64,000 bases of DNA from Halichondria panicea (Eukaryota; Porifera; Demospongiae; Suberitida; Halichondriidae). The notes under the pieces were generated by a model. It saw only the letters and a program-made list of their open reading frames with translations. It did not search any database and was not told where the DNA came from. Below, piece by piece: positions 45,658 through 57,339 of this stretch; the stretch's first letter is position 1; each line of letters starts with the position of its first letter. The stretch is taken from contig NC_087378.1 of the NCBI RefSeq assembly GCF_963675165.1, forward strand, positions 1,915,525 to 1,979,524, read 5' to 3'. Made by a program: the position numbers and the translations under genes.

Positions 45658-47648
45658 ATGGCTGCAATGAATGATGTACTACTGGCCTGTACCATAGGGG
45701 ACATTGGCTGGCTAAAGAGGGGATTGGAAAGAGGCATCAATCCAAACAGCGTGACCAAAGAGGTATAAAAAAAATCCTTGAGCAGCAAACTGATAATAAA
45801 TTATACTGAACTGATAATTTAGATGTATAATTATGTTGTAGCTTGTACTATAATAATTATTATGATTATGAGTGCATGTTTACCATGTAGGGCTTGAAAT
45901 GCGTCCACCTGGCAGCTAAACATGGCATGTTTGACTGTGTGAAGTATCTGCTGGAGAACAACATCAACGGGGTGAATGATCAGGTCACATCTACCGGAGA
46001 CACAGCTCTGCACATGCACTGTGCTAGCGAGCAACCTTGGAAAAATTACCATCAAGTTTGTACGCCTATTGTTAGACAATGGTGGAGACTTGGATAGGTA
46101 GGGCCTGTACAAGCTATATATATATAGCTTATACGGTGGTGTATACACCACAAATTGTTCGATATAATTATTCTATGCTGTTTTGTTCAGGGAAAACAAA
46201 GTTGGACAAGTGCCACTACACATAGCGGCAAGATTTGGTCACATAAAGAGCTTGAAGTTTCTACTTAATCTTGGAGTAGACATCAGCAAAACTGTAAGCA
46301 CTTCAAAATAGCCATTCAATTACTTATACTTATACTTATTTATCAGGATGACAGTGGGAGCACAGCGTATAACTTTGCCTGTCTTCACGGAAAACACGAG
46401 TGTGCAAGACTCCTAAAAGCACTTCACTGGGCAAATAAAAAGGATACTGACTTGGATGTAATGTTGAAAAAAGAACAATTTCGGAAAAAACAAGACAAAC
46501 AATACCTGGCCCTACACTCTAGGCTGAGAATGGAAGCTGCTGATTGTGCTTTTGAGGAGTGGTTAGAACAGAAACAGGCCACTCGATTGTCTACACCCTC
46601 TGCTTGCGAGGAGAGGAAGCAAGTTAGGAGCAGAGCCAGTCAGAATGGTTACCTGTGTGCTACATGTACTGCAACTACTAGCAAATTGCAGAGTGCATGC
46701 AGTCTCACGAAAGGTATCCTCGAAGGTGAACTCTCAGATCAAAATCAATCCTCGTCAAGAACCTCACAATGTCGACTCTGTGGGCAAGCCGAGAAAGCTA
46801 TATCCTTACAGCAACTATCCACCAAAACATCTCAGATGTTCTAGCACTGGTGATAGCAAATCAAAACATGGATTAAAATCTGGTAGAAGCTCCAGAGCTA
46901 CAGTACGTTCTGAAGTAATCATTGTGCAAAAGAAATCGAAATCAACACCAAACGAAAAGGCTACAAAAATACAAAACACCTCTGCCAAAGAGGCAAATAC
47001 CACACCCAATAAACACTTCAAATCAAACGATTACTCACAAGCCTCAGCAGAGGATGACTGTGTAAATGAAGATGAAGACCTGTTGTTTCATGATGTTGGA
47101 CTCGCTAACAACCTAGAAACCCTGGCACTACCAAACATGATCAAACACAAAACTCAAAATGAAGTTATTCAACTATTGCAGTCACTTGGGGAATCTAGCT
47201 CAAAAACTTTAAATCGTTCTCGCTCTGTTTCACTAAGAAGAAGCTCTGTACAAAGCATCACACATCAGCGAAGACTGAGCCTAGGAGCAATATACCCGAG
47301 GGGAAAATGGTGACTAGTTACAGTGATGAGGAACAATCAACTGCACCTTCGCAGATCATAGACGATAGTTTTATTGAGGAACTGATCAAGTCGCTAAGCA
47401 GCCAAGAGCCTGAGGGCAGTACAAAGAGTCCCAGAAGCAGAATCGTATGGGATGAAGAAGACTCTGATTCTTTAGAAAATGACACACCTCTCATTGAGGT
47501 ATCAGCTATAGAGGAACAGCAGTCGAGAAGATCAAGTTTGACTCTCTCTTTATCAGATTTTGGTTCACAATGCCGCGGAAACTCCTCATCTTCGAATGAG
47601 CACACATTGAAAGTTGTGAACATGGAATGGGACCCAGTGTCAGGTTAA
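45658..47648 (+). CDS. ankyrin-repeat protein with frame breaks, family not identified
   Basis: ATG 45658 (MAAMNDVLLACTIGDIGWLK). Exons 45658-45762, 45891-46097, 46191-46293 and 46347 onward. About four ankyrin repeats: GLKCVHLAAKHGMFDCVKYL, TSTGDTALHM, GQVPLHIAARFGHIKSLKFL and GSTAYNFACLHGKHECARLL. A helical segment with AFEEWLEQKQ resembles Trp-containing helices of ciliary/microtubule proteins. It is followed by a long Ser/Lys-rich region ending SSSNEHTLKVVNMEWDPVSG. The frame changes in exon 2 (between TALHM and LGKITIKFVRLLLDNG, one base too many), near 46640-46700 (a ~55-bp intron could explain this) and at 47305 in a GGGGAAAA run. The breaks may be assembly indels, decay or missed introns. 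A GTTAAG donor at 47646 could lead to a last exon at 49626-49675, beyond the retroelement. Confidence 0.6.
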
Positions 47649-48055
47649 GTGCAGTCTGTTATCACTCCCTCCCCTCTAACACCCCCGCCTGCGGATATGC
47701 ATCAGAGGAAGTATCTGTCTCCAAGAACTTCACCAACATTCAGGACCGTGAACCCTACCACTGGCAGCTTATAATTCTCAGTTGCTTCTTTCTCACTATA
47801 TAATTTATGATGCACTTACACTAGCCATAATTATGCAAACTGCTACTTTGCAAACTGTTACTTCCGATGTTCAGTATCATCTTGTTGTTGTGTTAATAAT
47901 AATAATAATATATAATAATCGATGCTTTACAGTATGACTTTACATTTACACAAGGTGAATAGATTGTTGTGCGTCAGAAATTAAACATACTGACAGGAAG
48001 TTCCTAGAAGGAACACCTGACTAAATCTACATAAAATGTATACATAATTATACAG
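47649..48055. other. 3' flank of the ankyrin gene and 3' tail of the retroelement
   Basis: Contains an (AAT)n-like tract near 47896. The non-LTR element on the minus strand ends somewhere here; its exact 3' terminus was not found. Confidence 0.4.
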
Positions 48056-49432
48056 TTATACAGAGCAACAGGGGCAGACTAGGTGATAAGTGCAAATTAT
48101 TGATTGGTCAAAGCGTTCTAGAAAACTGTCCCAGAAATGTTTGTAGAGTTGATTCTTGATAGTTGACATCGAGTGAGAGAGATCTATAAAAGGGAGGGCG
48201 TTCCAGAGTCTGACCAATCTTTTGAAGTAAAAGTGTCTTGTTGTGTTTGAGCGATGATGACCTTTATGAACTAGCTTGTGATTAGACGATAGTCTTGTGT
48301 TGCTGGTAGAGAATGATATGAACTCAGTAATGTCGAAGTTGTCTACTGGTTTTTGGAGACACCTGACGGCGAATATGACATCTTGCAACTCTAGCCAGTT
48401 CATTAGTGGCAAAAGGTCCAGTTTAATGAGGCGACTTTTGTAGTCGAGACTATCAGATCTACATGTAAGATTCAGAATAAACTTTGAAGATCTTCTCTGG
48501 ATTTGTTCCACTTTTGTGATGGCCTTGTGTGTCTGTGGTCTCCACAGTTGCGAACAAAATGTTAAATTAGATCTAACAAGCGTAGTATAAAGTGTTCTTT
48601 TTGTGTGGAGATCATGAGAGCATTGAGTGTTTCTTTTAATAAGGTACAAACAGCTGTAGGCCTTCGAACATAGGTTGTTGATATGTTGGTCCCAGGAAAG
48701 ACTATTCTGGATGGTCACTCCCAGGTCTTTGTGAGAGTCTCTTGTTAAGATTAGCTTTGAGTCCAAATTATATAGCGAGTCATGAATGGTTTTACCAAAG
48801 TGGAGGTAGACACATTTGTCTAAATTGAGTGATAAGTTCCAGTCCTTGCACCATGTGACAAGATGGTCTAGATCAGATTGCAGGTCTGCTTGGTCTTCTG
48901 CATTGGCTATTCGCTTCACTAGTTTAGTGTCATCTGCATAGATATATATGGACGAATTAACAATTGGAGTGGTGATATCATTGACATATACCAAAAACAA
49001 CAGAGGACCGAGAATGCTGCCTTGAGGTACACCTGATAGCACAGATAGTGATGAAGAGTTTGCTCCCTCTAAACAGACATAGTGGCTTCGGTTGCTCAAA
49101 TAACATTCAAACCATTTCCATACATTACCTGTAATGCCTAACCTCCATAGTTTGAATAACAGTTGTTTATGGGACACTTTATCAAACGCCTTAGCAAAGT
49201 CCAAGTATATAACGTCGCAGGATTCTCCAGCATTTAGAGCTTCCACAATCTCGCTGTATGATGTTAGCAGCTGTGATAAGCAGGATCTGCCCTTTAGGAA
49301 ACCAAATTGATTTGTTGAGAGCTGTGGTCTAATGAAGTCAATTATGTGGTTGTAAACAATTCTTTCTAGAATTTTAGAAAGCATACACAGTAGAGAGATC
49401 GGGCGATAGTTTTTAATGATGTGGTCATTCAA
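48056..49432 (-). mobile_element. 5'-truncated non-LTR retrotransposon, reverse transcriptase ORF
   Basis: An intact 458-codon minus-strand ORF. RT landmarks in order: NYRPISLLCMLSKILERI, QFGFLKGRSCLSQLL, YLDFAKAFDKVSHKQLLFKL (catalytic Asp), SGVPQGSILGPLLFLVYVND, IYIYADDTKL (the YADD catalytic pair), DKCVYLHFG and HKDLGVTI. The C-terminal region includes the LWRPQTH and FYFKRLVRLWNALP segments typical of jockey/CR1/L2-type elements. The endonuclease, ORF1 and the RT N-terminus are missing, as expected from 5' truncation. It lies downstream of the ankyrin ORF in opposite orientation, possibly inside that gene's last intron. Confidence 0.92.
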
Positions 49433-49497
49433 TAATATAGATGTCCTTATACCAGGAGAATCTATTTGACCCTCAGTAAATGTTTTGTTATTTCAGG

Positions 49498-50137
49498 AAA
49501 GCGTGTCTTTTTATGGTGAACATGTTTACTCATACAAATGTACTGTATGATGATAATGCATACATGATCGTACAGCGGCCGGAGTAAATTATTACGTGCA
49601 TTCTAACATACATATTTTTAATTTAGGTAATGCTCTATCAACAAAGGAAGCGGAAAGGAGCATAATTATTCCCTGATGCAAGACTAACAAACAAGTGTAC
49701 GAGCACAAGTAGCGATAAGACGAAGAAGAATCCTCCTTCAACTTTAAATCAATTTTAGTTGTCCATTTAGTTGTCTATTACTAAGTCTATCTCCATGCAT
49801 GGATGCCTGCCTATATACTATTCTGTGTGCATACATGCTGTGCTATATACAATATCATCACAAAAATTAAGTCAGCAGTGTACATGTAGCTAGATCTAGA
49901 TTTGTCAGGTTCCAATATGATTTCTGCATCTCCACTTTCATTCATGAACATCTCTCTTGGCTCTCCCTGCGCAGAGAATCAGTTAGCACTGGAAGAACTT
50001 GGACTGGGAGCTTCAGTTATCTGATCACTCACACGTAGTTACTGTTATTATTGTATCCATGCAGTAGATTCCGTATACTATAGGGAATTCCGTCCGTGTC
50101 ATCCGTTGCAATGAGTGTTTCAGGACTTTTGGTAGTG
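49498..50137. other. non-coding stretch with a possible last ankyrin-gene exon
   Basis: TTTAG at 49621-49625 precedes a short open segment GNALSTKEAERSIIIP then TGA, in phase with the donor at 47646. No other gene is seen. Confidence 0.35.
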
Positions 50138-50237
50138 GGCGGAAGTGTTTCACATCCACGGAGTGTACAGTATCTATGGTGTACATAGATACTGTACATA
50201 GATACTGTACACTCCGTGGATGTGAAACACTTCCGCC
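50138..50237. repeat. perfect hairpin, 41-bp arms and 18-bp loop
   Basis: 50138-50178 and 50197-50237 are exact inverses (left arm starts GGCGGAAGTGTTTCACATCC). The loop repeats the TACATAGATACTGTA motif of the arm's inner end, so a partial duplication is present. It is too short to be a coding or MITE unit with an interior. Confidence 0.95.
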
Positions 50238-51470
50238 TATGGTGTACATGTATGTCTCAAACAATTTACCTATGCGTGGCTATACTGGCAATACATTCAC
50301 TGATTTCACAATCCCGTGGGCAAGTGATAGTCAATGGACTGGACTCAATGTCAACATCTACATGTAAGTAACAGCAAAGAAACCTCCAAAACTGTTTGTC
50401 AAACCAAGCAAATTCTAATGATCTGCTAGTCCTGTCGTAAAGCTGCAGGAAGTAATGACATTAGTAAACTGTACTGGTATCATATCCAATCTCGCTACAG
50501 GGTGAAGAAAGCAATTCCCATTACCATTCTCACAAGCAATGCCTAGTGAAAGCTGATGCTACCTTTAATGAAGAAAGCTCACTGTGCCATCTGAAGCGAT
50601 GGTAAAATTTAATTCTTACAATGTGTCCGACAACCTGTACTGTGTGGAGGTGCCACGGCACTATAATTATATATTTGATAACTAAATACTTAGTCACCTA
50701 CTAGCTTCTTAGCTGATATCAGTCATTACTTTTGTGCATCTATATAATTATTATTATTATAACAATGTCATAATTATTGTGATGAAAATTAATGCCATGG
50801 TGATGATCGTAACCATAAATATATTATTATTATTCTATTTCTTATTTCTTCATTTCCTCATTTCCTATTTCTTATTTCCTCATTTCTTATTTCTCATTTC
50901 CTCATTTCTCATTCCCTGTGTTGGATTACGTAATATTTACTACAATTTAAACCATAATTTGCTGCTGTCAAGTTGTACTTTTGGACTCTAGCATTTAGCC
51001 TCACTATTGTTAACATTTCCTCTCTTTGTTCATGTGAGCCCCACCCAGGGCCTCCATCACTGTATTTTGTGCTCCTGCAGCCATTTTGTACTCACTTTGC
51101 TCTCTATCTAAGAATTGTTGGCACAGCAATAGTGAAGTCAATTTGCATGAATGCTTGCTATAGCTTAGCTACAGTATTTCAATTGCATATAGCGGAATAG
51201 AACCTGTTTCTATTTAGATCTAGCCTGTCTAGTATCACTTAGCTAACTATTTGTCTATACCGAGAAAGGGCTTAAACACCCTGTTTTATAACAACCCAGT
51301 TGCAAGGTAGGCATCACATGAGCTTTGGATGTAGCAAATAACAACAGGATGATTTATGATGTCACAAATCAGGGAAATTCATTGCTTACCTCAGCAAAAG
51401 TAAGAAATTTGTGCAAGAAGGGGTGCTCTAGCAACGAAGAGACTCTTGCAGTTTTTCTAAAGGTAGGTAC
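50238..51470. other. AT-rich intergenic sequence
   Basis: Contains a degenerate tandem array of TTTCTTATTTCCTCA-type units at about 50840-50920. No gene is supported. Confidence 0.5.
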
Positions 51471-51479
51471 ATGAAAACT

Positions 51480-51960
51480 ACACTATTATAGTACATGCTC
51501 ATCAAAAATCAGACCTTAACTAAACTCAAAAGTTCTATGCCTAAACATATTTACTACCACAAAACAACTAGGTACAGTACTTACTAGTGTCTAAGACTTC
51601 CGCTGAGGCTTAAAAGTTGAGCAACATATTGTAGTCAAAATACAGATTTTAAATACTTGTAAAAAGTGTTACAGAAGCCTTTTATAAACACACAGTTAAC
51701 TTTAGAAGACTGTTAATTCTGGGATATAACATACAAATTACATGCATATAATTATACAGTGTCTAGCCTTAGCCAAGTATAATTATGCTGTGCCCAAAAC
51801 AAGGTGGAGTGTAAAGTGTATATACATATGTATATGTATAGCTATAGACACCCTACCTTTCTTCTATCTGAATACCTGCAAAGTTTTGGCCCTTGGTTAA
51901 ACTTTAAACAATTTGTGCGTGTTGGAGAGACACACTGACCAAGTATTTTGGCCACACATT
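51480..51960. repeat. left arm of a large inverted repeat (partner 54985-55690)
   Basis: Blocks such as GTGTTACAGAAGCCTTTTAT, CTGTGCCCAAAACAAGG and CTGCAAAGTTTTGGCCCTTG occur inverted and in mirrored order at 55640, 55515 and 55030. The right arm is longer because a MITE (55084-55478) sits in it. Confidence 0.65.
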
Positions 51961-52414
51961 TTGGGTTGTGAAGTCAGCCAAATTCCACATTTATATACTC
52001 TCAGCCAAGAAACTGCCACTATATGCAACAGTGTGTGCAAGTTATTGATCCTCTTTATAAACGGGTGTCATGTGATGATTGAATAATACAGCCAGCTGCA
52101 TGCTATCTTTTGGGCATGTGATTTGCAATGAATATATATATTTAAGTGTGAAGTATTAGTACAACCAGTAGGTTGTACATAGGATTGACAGTGCAGTAGT
52201 GTGTGTTTTCAATTATTGCACAACTTTTGACTCGTGTTTAGACTGCTCTATTTCTGCAGGAAAAGGCCACAGCAAGAAACTGAGTTGACAGATAGCTTAG
52301 TTAGCCTTTTATCTGTCTAAATGTGTGATATTATAGTCAATGAATATTCTCATGCATTACTATTGATATTTGAAAAATTGCACTATTTTCATATTTCACC
52401 GCGTTTAGTCTGAC

Positions 52415-52944
52415 CATAGATAGAGTAGAAGAGGGATTGGAAACGGAAGTACCCTCGAAGTACCATCCGTGTATCTCCGCGGTTTTAATCAAGGCTTACT
52501 TTTTAACACGAGGGCTAAACATGAATAATTCATGAGAATTGTTTTGCTCTCTGTAAAGAAGTCCACGAGCAGTTCTGCTGCTAAACATCAACTTTCTCTA
52601 ATACTTGAGGCCATTTGGGACACAGGACACTATTTAGTTACAAAGCCTTAGCTATATCAAAGGTACTATAGGAATACAAGCATGAAAAAGCGCTCTGTGT
52701 ACTCTAGCTACTTCACGACAATCAGATTACATTTTCTTTGTTTCCAATTGATACCTACTATCAGGGGGCATGTGATTCAGTATAATGGGGGTAGCTCTGA
52801 GATGTATGCTTTGGGCACAATTAAGTTTCCCGGGCTTTTGCGGGAGTTATGAGGAGATACACGGATGGTCCCAGAGCCTAGACTTCATTGTAAAACATCA
52901 CGTGAATCACTTCCGTTTCCAATCCCTCTTCTACTCTATCTATG
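52415..52944. mobile_element. 530-bp MITE derived from the P-like transposon family
   Basis: The ends are CATAGATAGAGTAGAAGAGG and its inverse, followed inward by GGATTGGAAACGG, the same terminal core as the 4656-bp element at 32859-37514. The 7-mer GTCTGAC flanks both sides (52408-52414 and 52945-52951). The subterminal CGCGGTTTTAATCAAGGCTTAC matches the subterminal region of the large element. It has no ORF, so it would depend on a full-length relative. Confidence 0.85.
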
Positions 52945-52972
52945 GTCTGACTGACTAAGTAAGTAAGTTATG

Positions 52973-53085
52973 GTTAGAACATGGGCATGAGGTATCTATG
53001 TGTTATAGTGTCCCAAAGCTCGAGGGCTTTAGCCCGAGGGATGAGGGACACTATAACCATAGATACCGAATGCACATGTTCTAAC
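52973..53085. repeat. imperfect fold-back repeat, ~42-bp arms
   Basis: The arms GTTAGAACATGGGCATGAGG… and …CGAATGCACATGTTCTAAC pair with a few mismatches across GGTATCTATG / CATAGATACC and AGTGTCCC / GGGACACT. The spacer itself contains CTCGAGGGC / GCCCGAGGG. Confidence 0.75.
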
Positions 53086-53328
53086 TGATTTAGATCCCAA
53101 AACCTATTGGCTACTAGAAATGCACTAGCTTAGCAACAGTCAACCTATATAAACAGCCAACCTAGCAACTGCATCATTATTCTTTTGAAAACTAATATCT
53201 GAAGTTGGCATCTCTGTGTCTCTACTAAATCTGTGGTCTCTATTCAAGTCAACCCTGTTCCTTCACCTCAGTTTGCCGGATGGACAAAATTATAGTCCTA
53301 GCTCCACCCACAAAACTTAAACATCCAG

Positions 53329-53620
53329 CTCCTCCCCCAGTTTTGCAGCAAACAAGCCCAGCACACTTCCCAAGAAACGAGCGGCTCGTACTACTCGAAA
53401 GGAAGACACCTAAGCTATAATTTGCAGCAAACAAGCCCAGCAAACGAGCGGCTCCTATACTACTCTTGAACAAAGCGAAAGGAACTTTAGGAAGAAGCCA
53501 AAGCTGAATCCCAGCACTTCCATACATCCAGCTCCTCCCCCATGCAGCCTTGCAGCAAAAAAGCACAGCACACTGCCCAAAAAACGAGCGTCTCCTACTA
53601 CTCTCGAACAAAGTCAAAAA
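53329..53620. repeat. three tandem diverged ~85-bp units
   Basis: Units sharing GCAGCAAACAAGCCCAGCA, AACGAGCGGCTC and CTACTACTC start near 53329, 53420 and 53529. They produce a low-information minus-strand ORF. An inverse pair TTAGATCCCA (53090) / TGGGATCTAA (53825) may bound a larger element. Confidence 0.6.
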
Positions 53621-54413
53621 AAGAAACTAGAGCTTCTCTCTTTCATTCTAGTTCTGTTATTATATTACTAGACAAAGCATCTAGCTACAATAATTTTTAT
53701 GTTATTACATGTATCTTCTTGTAAATCACAATACAATTTTATGTGCAATGTTGTAGTTTGTAGCCCAGAGCAATCTATAGTACCGGTACTATAGCTCATA
53801 GTTCCCTGCTAAATACACTCAAATGGGATCTAAGTAAGCGGTAAGTAAGTTAGTAAGTAACATTCCGTTGAATAGCATTTCCTCCTCGTACAGACATGTT
53901 TAGAAGATTCTAGATACAGCCTCTAGTCGACTAGAACCCGGACCATGGGCGTTTTTCTCAGAATTGCATCCGCTTCCAAGAGGCAGATGACCTCTCAGGC
54001 TCCACTTTTCTTACCTACGCAATTCCGCCATCTTTAAATGACTGCCACAGCAACGCACATGGCAACTTATGAGATGGGCGTGGCTGGTTAACCGGCTGTG
54101 ACATCGATCGGTACACAAACAGTCCCTAGTCCTTTTCTCCAACTTCTCTCCATTCCAACTCAGGTATGCTACTGGCTAGATCTACCATAGGCCTCCATGC
54201 TTTTGCACTTTGAAGTATACACTCTAGTATTTAACATGCATAGATAAATGAAACACTGTAATAAGAATTGTGTTCATATAGACTATTCCAGTCTGCATGG
54301 CCTGTCTTCTCTTCTCTTCTTGAACTTCTCTTGCTTCTTGACATTCCTCTTAGGCATTTCACATTTCATTATTGAAGAGTATAAAAATACTGCTGTACTG
54401 AAAAAGAAAGGGA

Positions 54414-54913
54414 ATCAAACTAAAAAAACATTTGCAATGTGAACGTTGCTAGGATTGCCAGGAAAAGAAAAGCGCGAAGAAACAAGAAATTCGGCGAGTG
54501 CATAACTCCAATTCGTTACAACACCATGAGAACATGTACAGCCGAGTGGCCTACTGTTGATAATGATTTTATAATCAAAATACAAGTTGGGTAAAAATGA
54601 ACCGAGAATCATAGTAACTAAGAAATAAGAATTCAGAATCATCCACCCACACATCCAACATGTTTGCTCAACACTGTAAGGGAAAACATCACAAACATTA
54701 TATAGCTTGCAAAACATTCTATGATAAAAATTACTGAAGGATTGGCCAGGAAAAGCACAAAACGAACAAAAAATTGAAACAGTACATGTGAATGAAGTTG
54801 TAACGGATTGGAGTTATGCACTCGCCGAATTTCTTGTTTCTTCGCTTTTTCGCGCTTTTCTTTTCCTGGCAATCTTAGCAACGTTCACATTGCAAATGTT
54901 TTTTTAGTTTGAT
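54414..54913. mobile_element. 500-bp MITE with ~115-bp terminal inverted repeats
   Basis: The left arm ATCAAACTAAAAAAACATTT… runs through GAAATTCGGCGAGTGCATAA to about 54530. The right arm repeats this inverted from about 54795 to 54913 with a few mismatches. The middle is non-coding. Confidence 0.8.
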
Positions 54914-54984
54914 CTTTATAGATTAGAGCAGAGTTTAAGCAAAATGATACCAAGATGATCTAGCGCTTTGAGAATAATTTCTCA

Positions 54985-55690
54985 GTGTGTCTCTTCAACA
55001 TGCACAAATTGTTTAAAGTTTCACCAAGGGTCAAAACTTTGCAGGCATGCAGATAGAAGAAAGGTATAGCTTTGGAGTGTTCTCAGGGCCGTAGATAGCT
55101 TAGGTTTGCAGGGGTGGCAAAATAACAGCTAAAAATGTTTCCTAAAAAAAAAGGTCAACTGTTATTTCATATCCTCTGAGTATAGCAACTTCCAACTTGC
55201 TGTGGCACAACTTAGACCAACTAAAACAAGGTAGCTTGAGCTAGAAAGGTACTCCTGCTTCCAGAGGCGCAGTGGAGCTCAAAATTTTACCTAAAAAAGT
55301 GTCATCACTCGTTCTCAACAGTCAGCATGCGCACCAGATAGCCCTGCCCACATCTCAATTTCATTACATCATTCTAATCGATTAAAATTGGGCATGTGCA
55401 GATCAGTAATTTTGGCAGATCTAGAATAACAGGGGGGGCAACTGCCCCCCTGCCCCCCCCCCGCTGTCTACGGCTCTGGTTCTGTAGGTATACACTTCAC
55501 ACTTCGCCTTGTTTTGGGCACAGCATGCATGATTGCTTCGCAAAGGGTAGACACGTATATGTGTAGTATATCTAGCTACTGAGTAGTCTACTCCTCATAA
55601 AAATTAATTAATAGTCTTCTAAAATTAGCTGTGTCTATAAAAGGATTCTGTAACACTATTTAAGTCATACTACACTAAAAAAAATACAGA
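54985..55690. repeat. right arm of the large inverted repeat (partner 51480-51960)
   Basis: Mirrored blocks of 51480-51960, interrupted by the hAT-like unit. Confidence 0.65.
55084..55478. mobile_element. hAT-like MITE or fragment
   Basis: Begins CAGGGCCGTAGATAGC and ends GCTGTCTACGGCTCTG. The CAGRG... terminal style is typical of hAT elements. It is inserted within the right arm of the large inverted repeat. A clean 8-bp target duplication was not found. Other hAT-like termini are near 56699 (CAGGGGCGGTGCTGG) and 56860 (CAGTGGCGGATCCAGG). Confidence 0.55.
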
Positions 55691-55981
55691 ACACCATCAG
55701 CAGCTCTCTTTTATTACTAAATTTGTCATTCCATATTCCGTTCCATATTCCATTCCATTCCGCATTCCAGCTTTTACACTCACCCCTTGGCATGAAGTAT
55801 ACAGTGTACATGTACTCGCATGTGGTTACTATCCTACAAGCACCTGATATAGAAGTTTGATATTATGACACAGTGAAATTAATAAAAAGGGGATGATCTT
55901 CAGCTGAGAGGTCAAACTTCACAATGGCAGGGTTTCATGTAGTGGGGTGGGGGGGGGAAGCCCCCCCCCCAATAGAGGGGG

Positions 55982-56012
<31 letters not shown>

Positions 56013-56235
56013 TTATCTAGATACGGTCTTTTGCTACATGTAGCTTTGCTAGAATGGTCTTACGACAAATCTACCCATTGTTTTTGGTATATGTACATGT
56101 TGTTTCTAGTGTTTTATATATGAGTATGGTCCAACCAGCATAACAAGTTACATGGAGTTGCCTATCAATGCACATTGCCAGGATCGAGTTCATTAATTGC
56201 TATATATAGGCACCAACAACAAACAATATTGGGGG

Positions 56236-56549
56236 TTAGACTCGCTTGCCAGTCCATCTTGGGGATTGGGACTGGTCAACTGCTCATTACTGAGTTCTAC
56301 CAATCAACAGTGCAGTCATGTGACATATTTCGCCCACGTAATTCGTTGTAGTTGGGCTGGGTCTTATGTTGTGTTAGATAAATCACGAGAAATAACCCAC
56401 ATTAGTTACGCAACTTTGGTCAACCGGACAAACCACAAGATGATGTCATACAACTAATTAAAATTCCACTAGATCGAACAACTCAATGATTGGCAGTTGA
56501 CCAGTCCCAATCCCCAAGAGATGGACTGGCCAGCGACCAGCGAGTCTAA
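56236..56549. mobile_element. 314-bp MITE with long inverted ends
   Basis: The left arm TTAGACTCGCTTGCCAGTCC… through GGGGATTGGGACTGGTCAAC is matched inverted by 56500-56549, with a small insertion (GACCAGC) in the right arm. No coding capacity. Confidence 0.75.
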
Positions 56550-57339
56550 TATAGGGGTTTGGTGATCGAAAGTGGGCATGGCCTCAACTTTTTCAAAATC
56601 ATAGATGAAAACCTAAATGGCTACTTTTGGCAGTGTGCTTTGCAGCTCTTTTCACAGTCTTGTAGCTAACAAATAGCTAGCGCTTTAATTTATAGTGACA
56701 GGGGCGGTGCTGGAGGTGCTCGAGCACCCCCATCCAGCCTGAGTCTAGTACAAAATATGAAGAAATGTATCTGATTATCTGGCTGAGCACGGGCCCCCTT
56801 CTCTTCCAGATATTGTTGCTGCAGTTATCTAGCTAGTACATGTATAGGCAAGAAAAACCAGTGGCGGATCCAGGGGGAGATCCCAGGATGCCACGGATAC
56901 CCCCTTTCAGTCTAGCTATTATGGCTTTAGTACAGTTACCAGCTAGCTTTTTGTAGTTATTGTACTGAAGTGCTAACTCTCGGTTGTCAACATGATCTAC
57001 AGGTGTATAGCAACCAGCAGTGGGCATGCTGAGATTGGAGTTTTAGTACATGCACATTGTGGACTAGAATCACACAAAGGCAGCAAAGAAGCCTGGAGTA
57101 TTAGAAATAATTTATGGCTCCTGTGGGGCTAAGGATATAAGCAAAGAAGCAACAACCATAAAATCATAATTCTAGCTTTCTACTTTAGTGACCCTGTTCC
57201 TGGTACGGGAAGTGCTGTAAATACGTAGTCCACCTCGAATAAAGGCTGCGTGTAGTTAGTTAGCCATGGCCCTTCTTAGATTTTGCTCACTTTTATTCAA
57301 CAACAAAGCTTTAACATCTATTAAAACTATGAGTGTTGC

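Noticed and set aside
53249-53617. 122-codon minus-strand ORF
   Set aside because: Arises from three tandem repeat units; no start context, splice support or family match.
54415-54881. Overlapping ORFs of 80-100 codons
   Set aside because: They lie within a MITE with long inverted ends; frames follow the repeat rather than a gene.
56699-56890. hAT element between CAGGGGCGG and CAGTGGCGG motifs
   Set aside because: Both motifs face the same direction, so they are not a pair of inverted ends; probably separate fragments.
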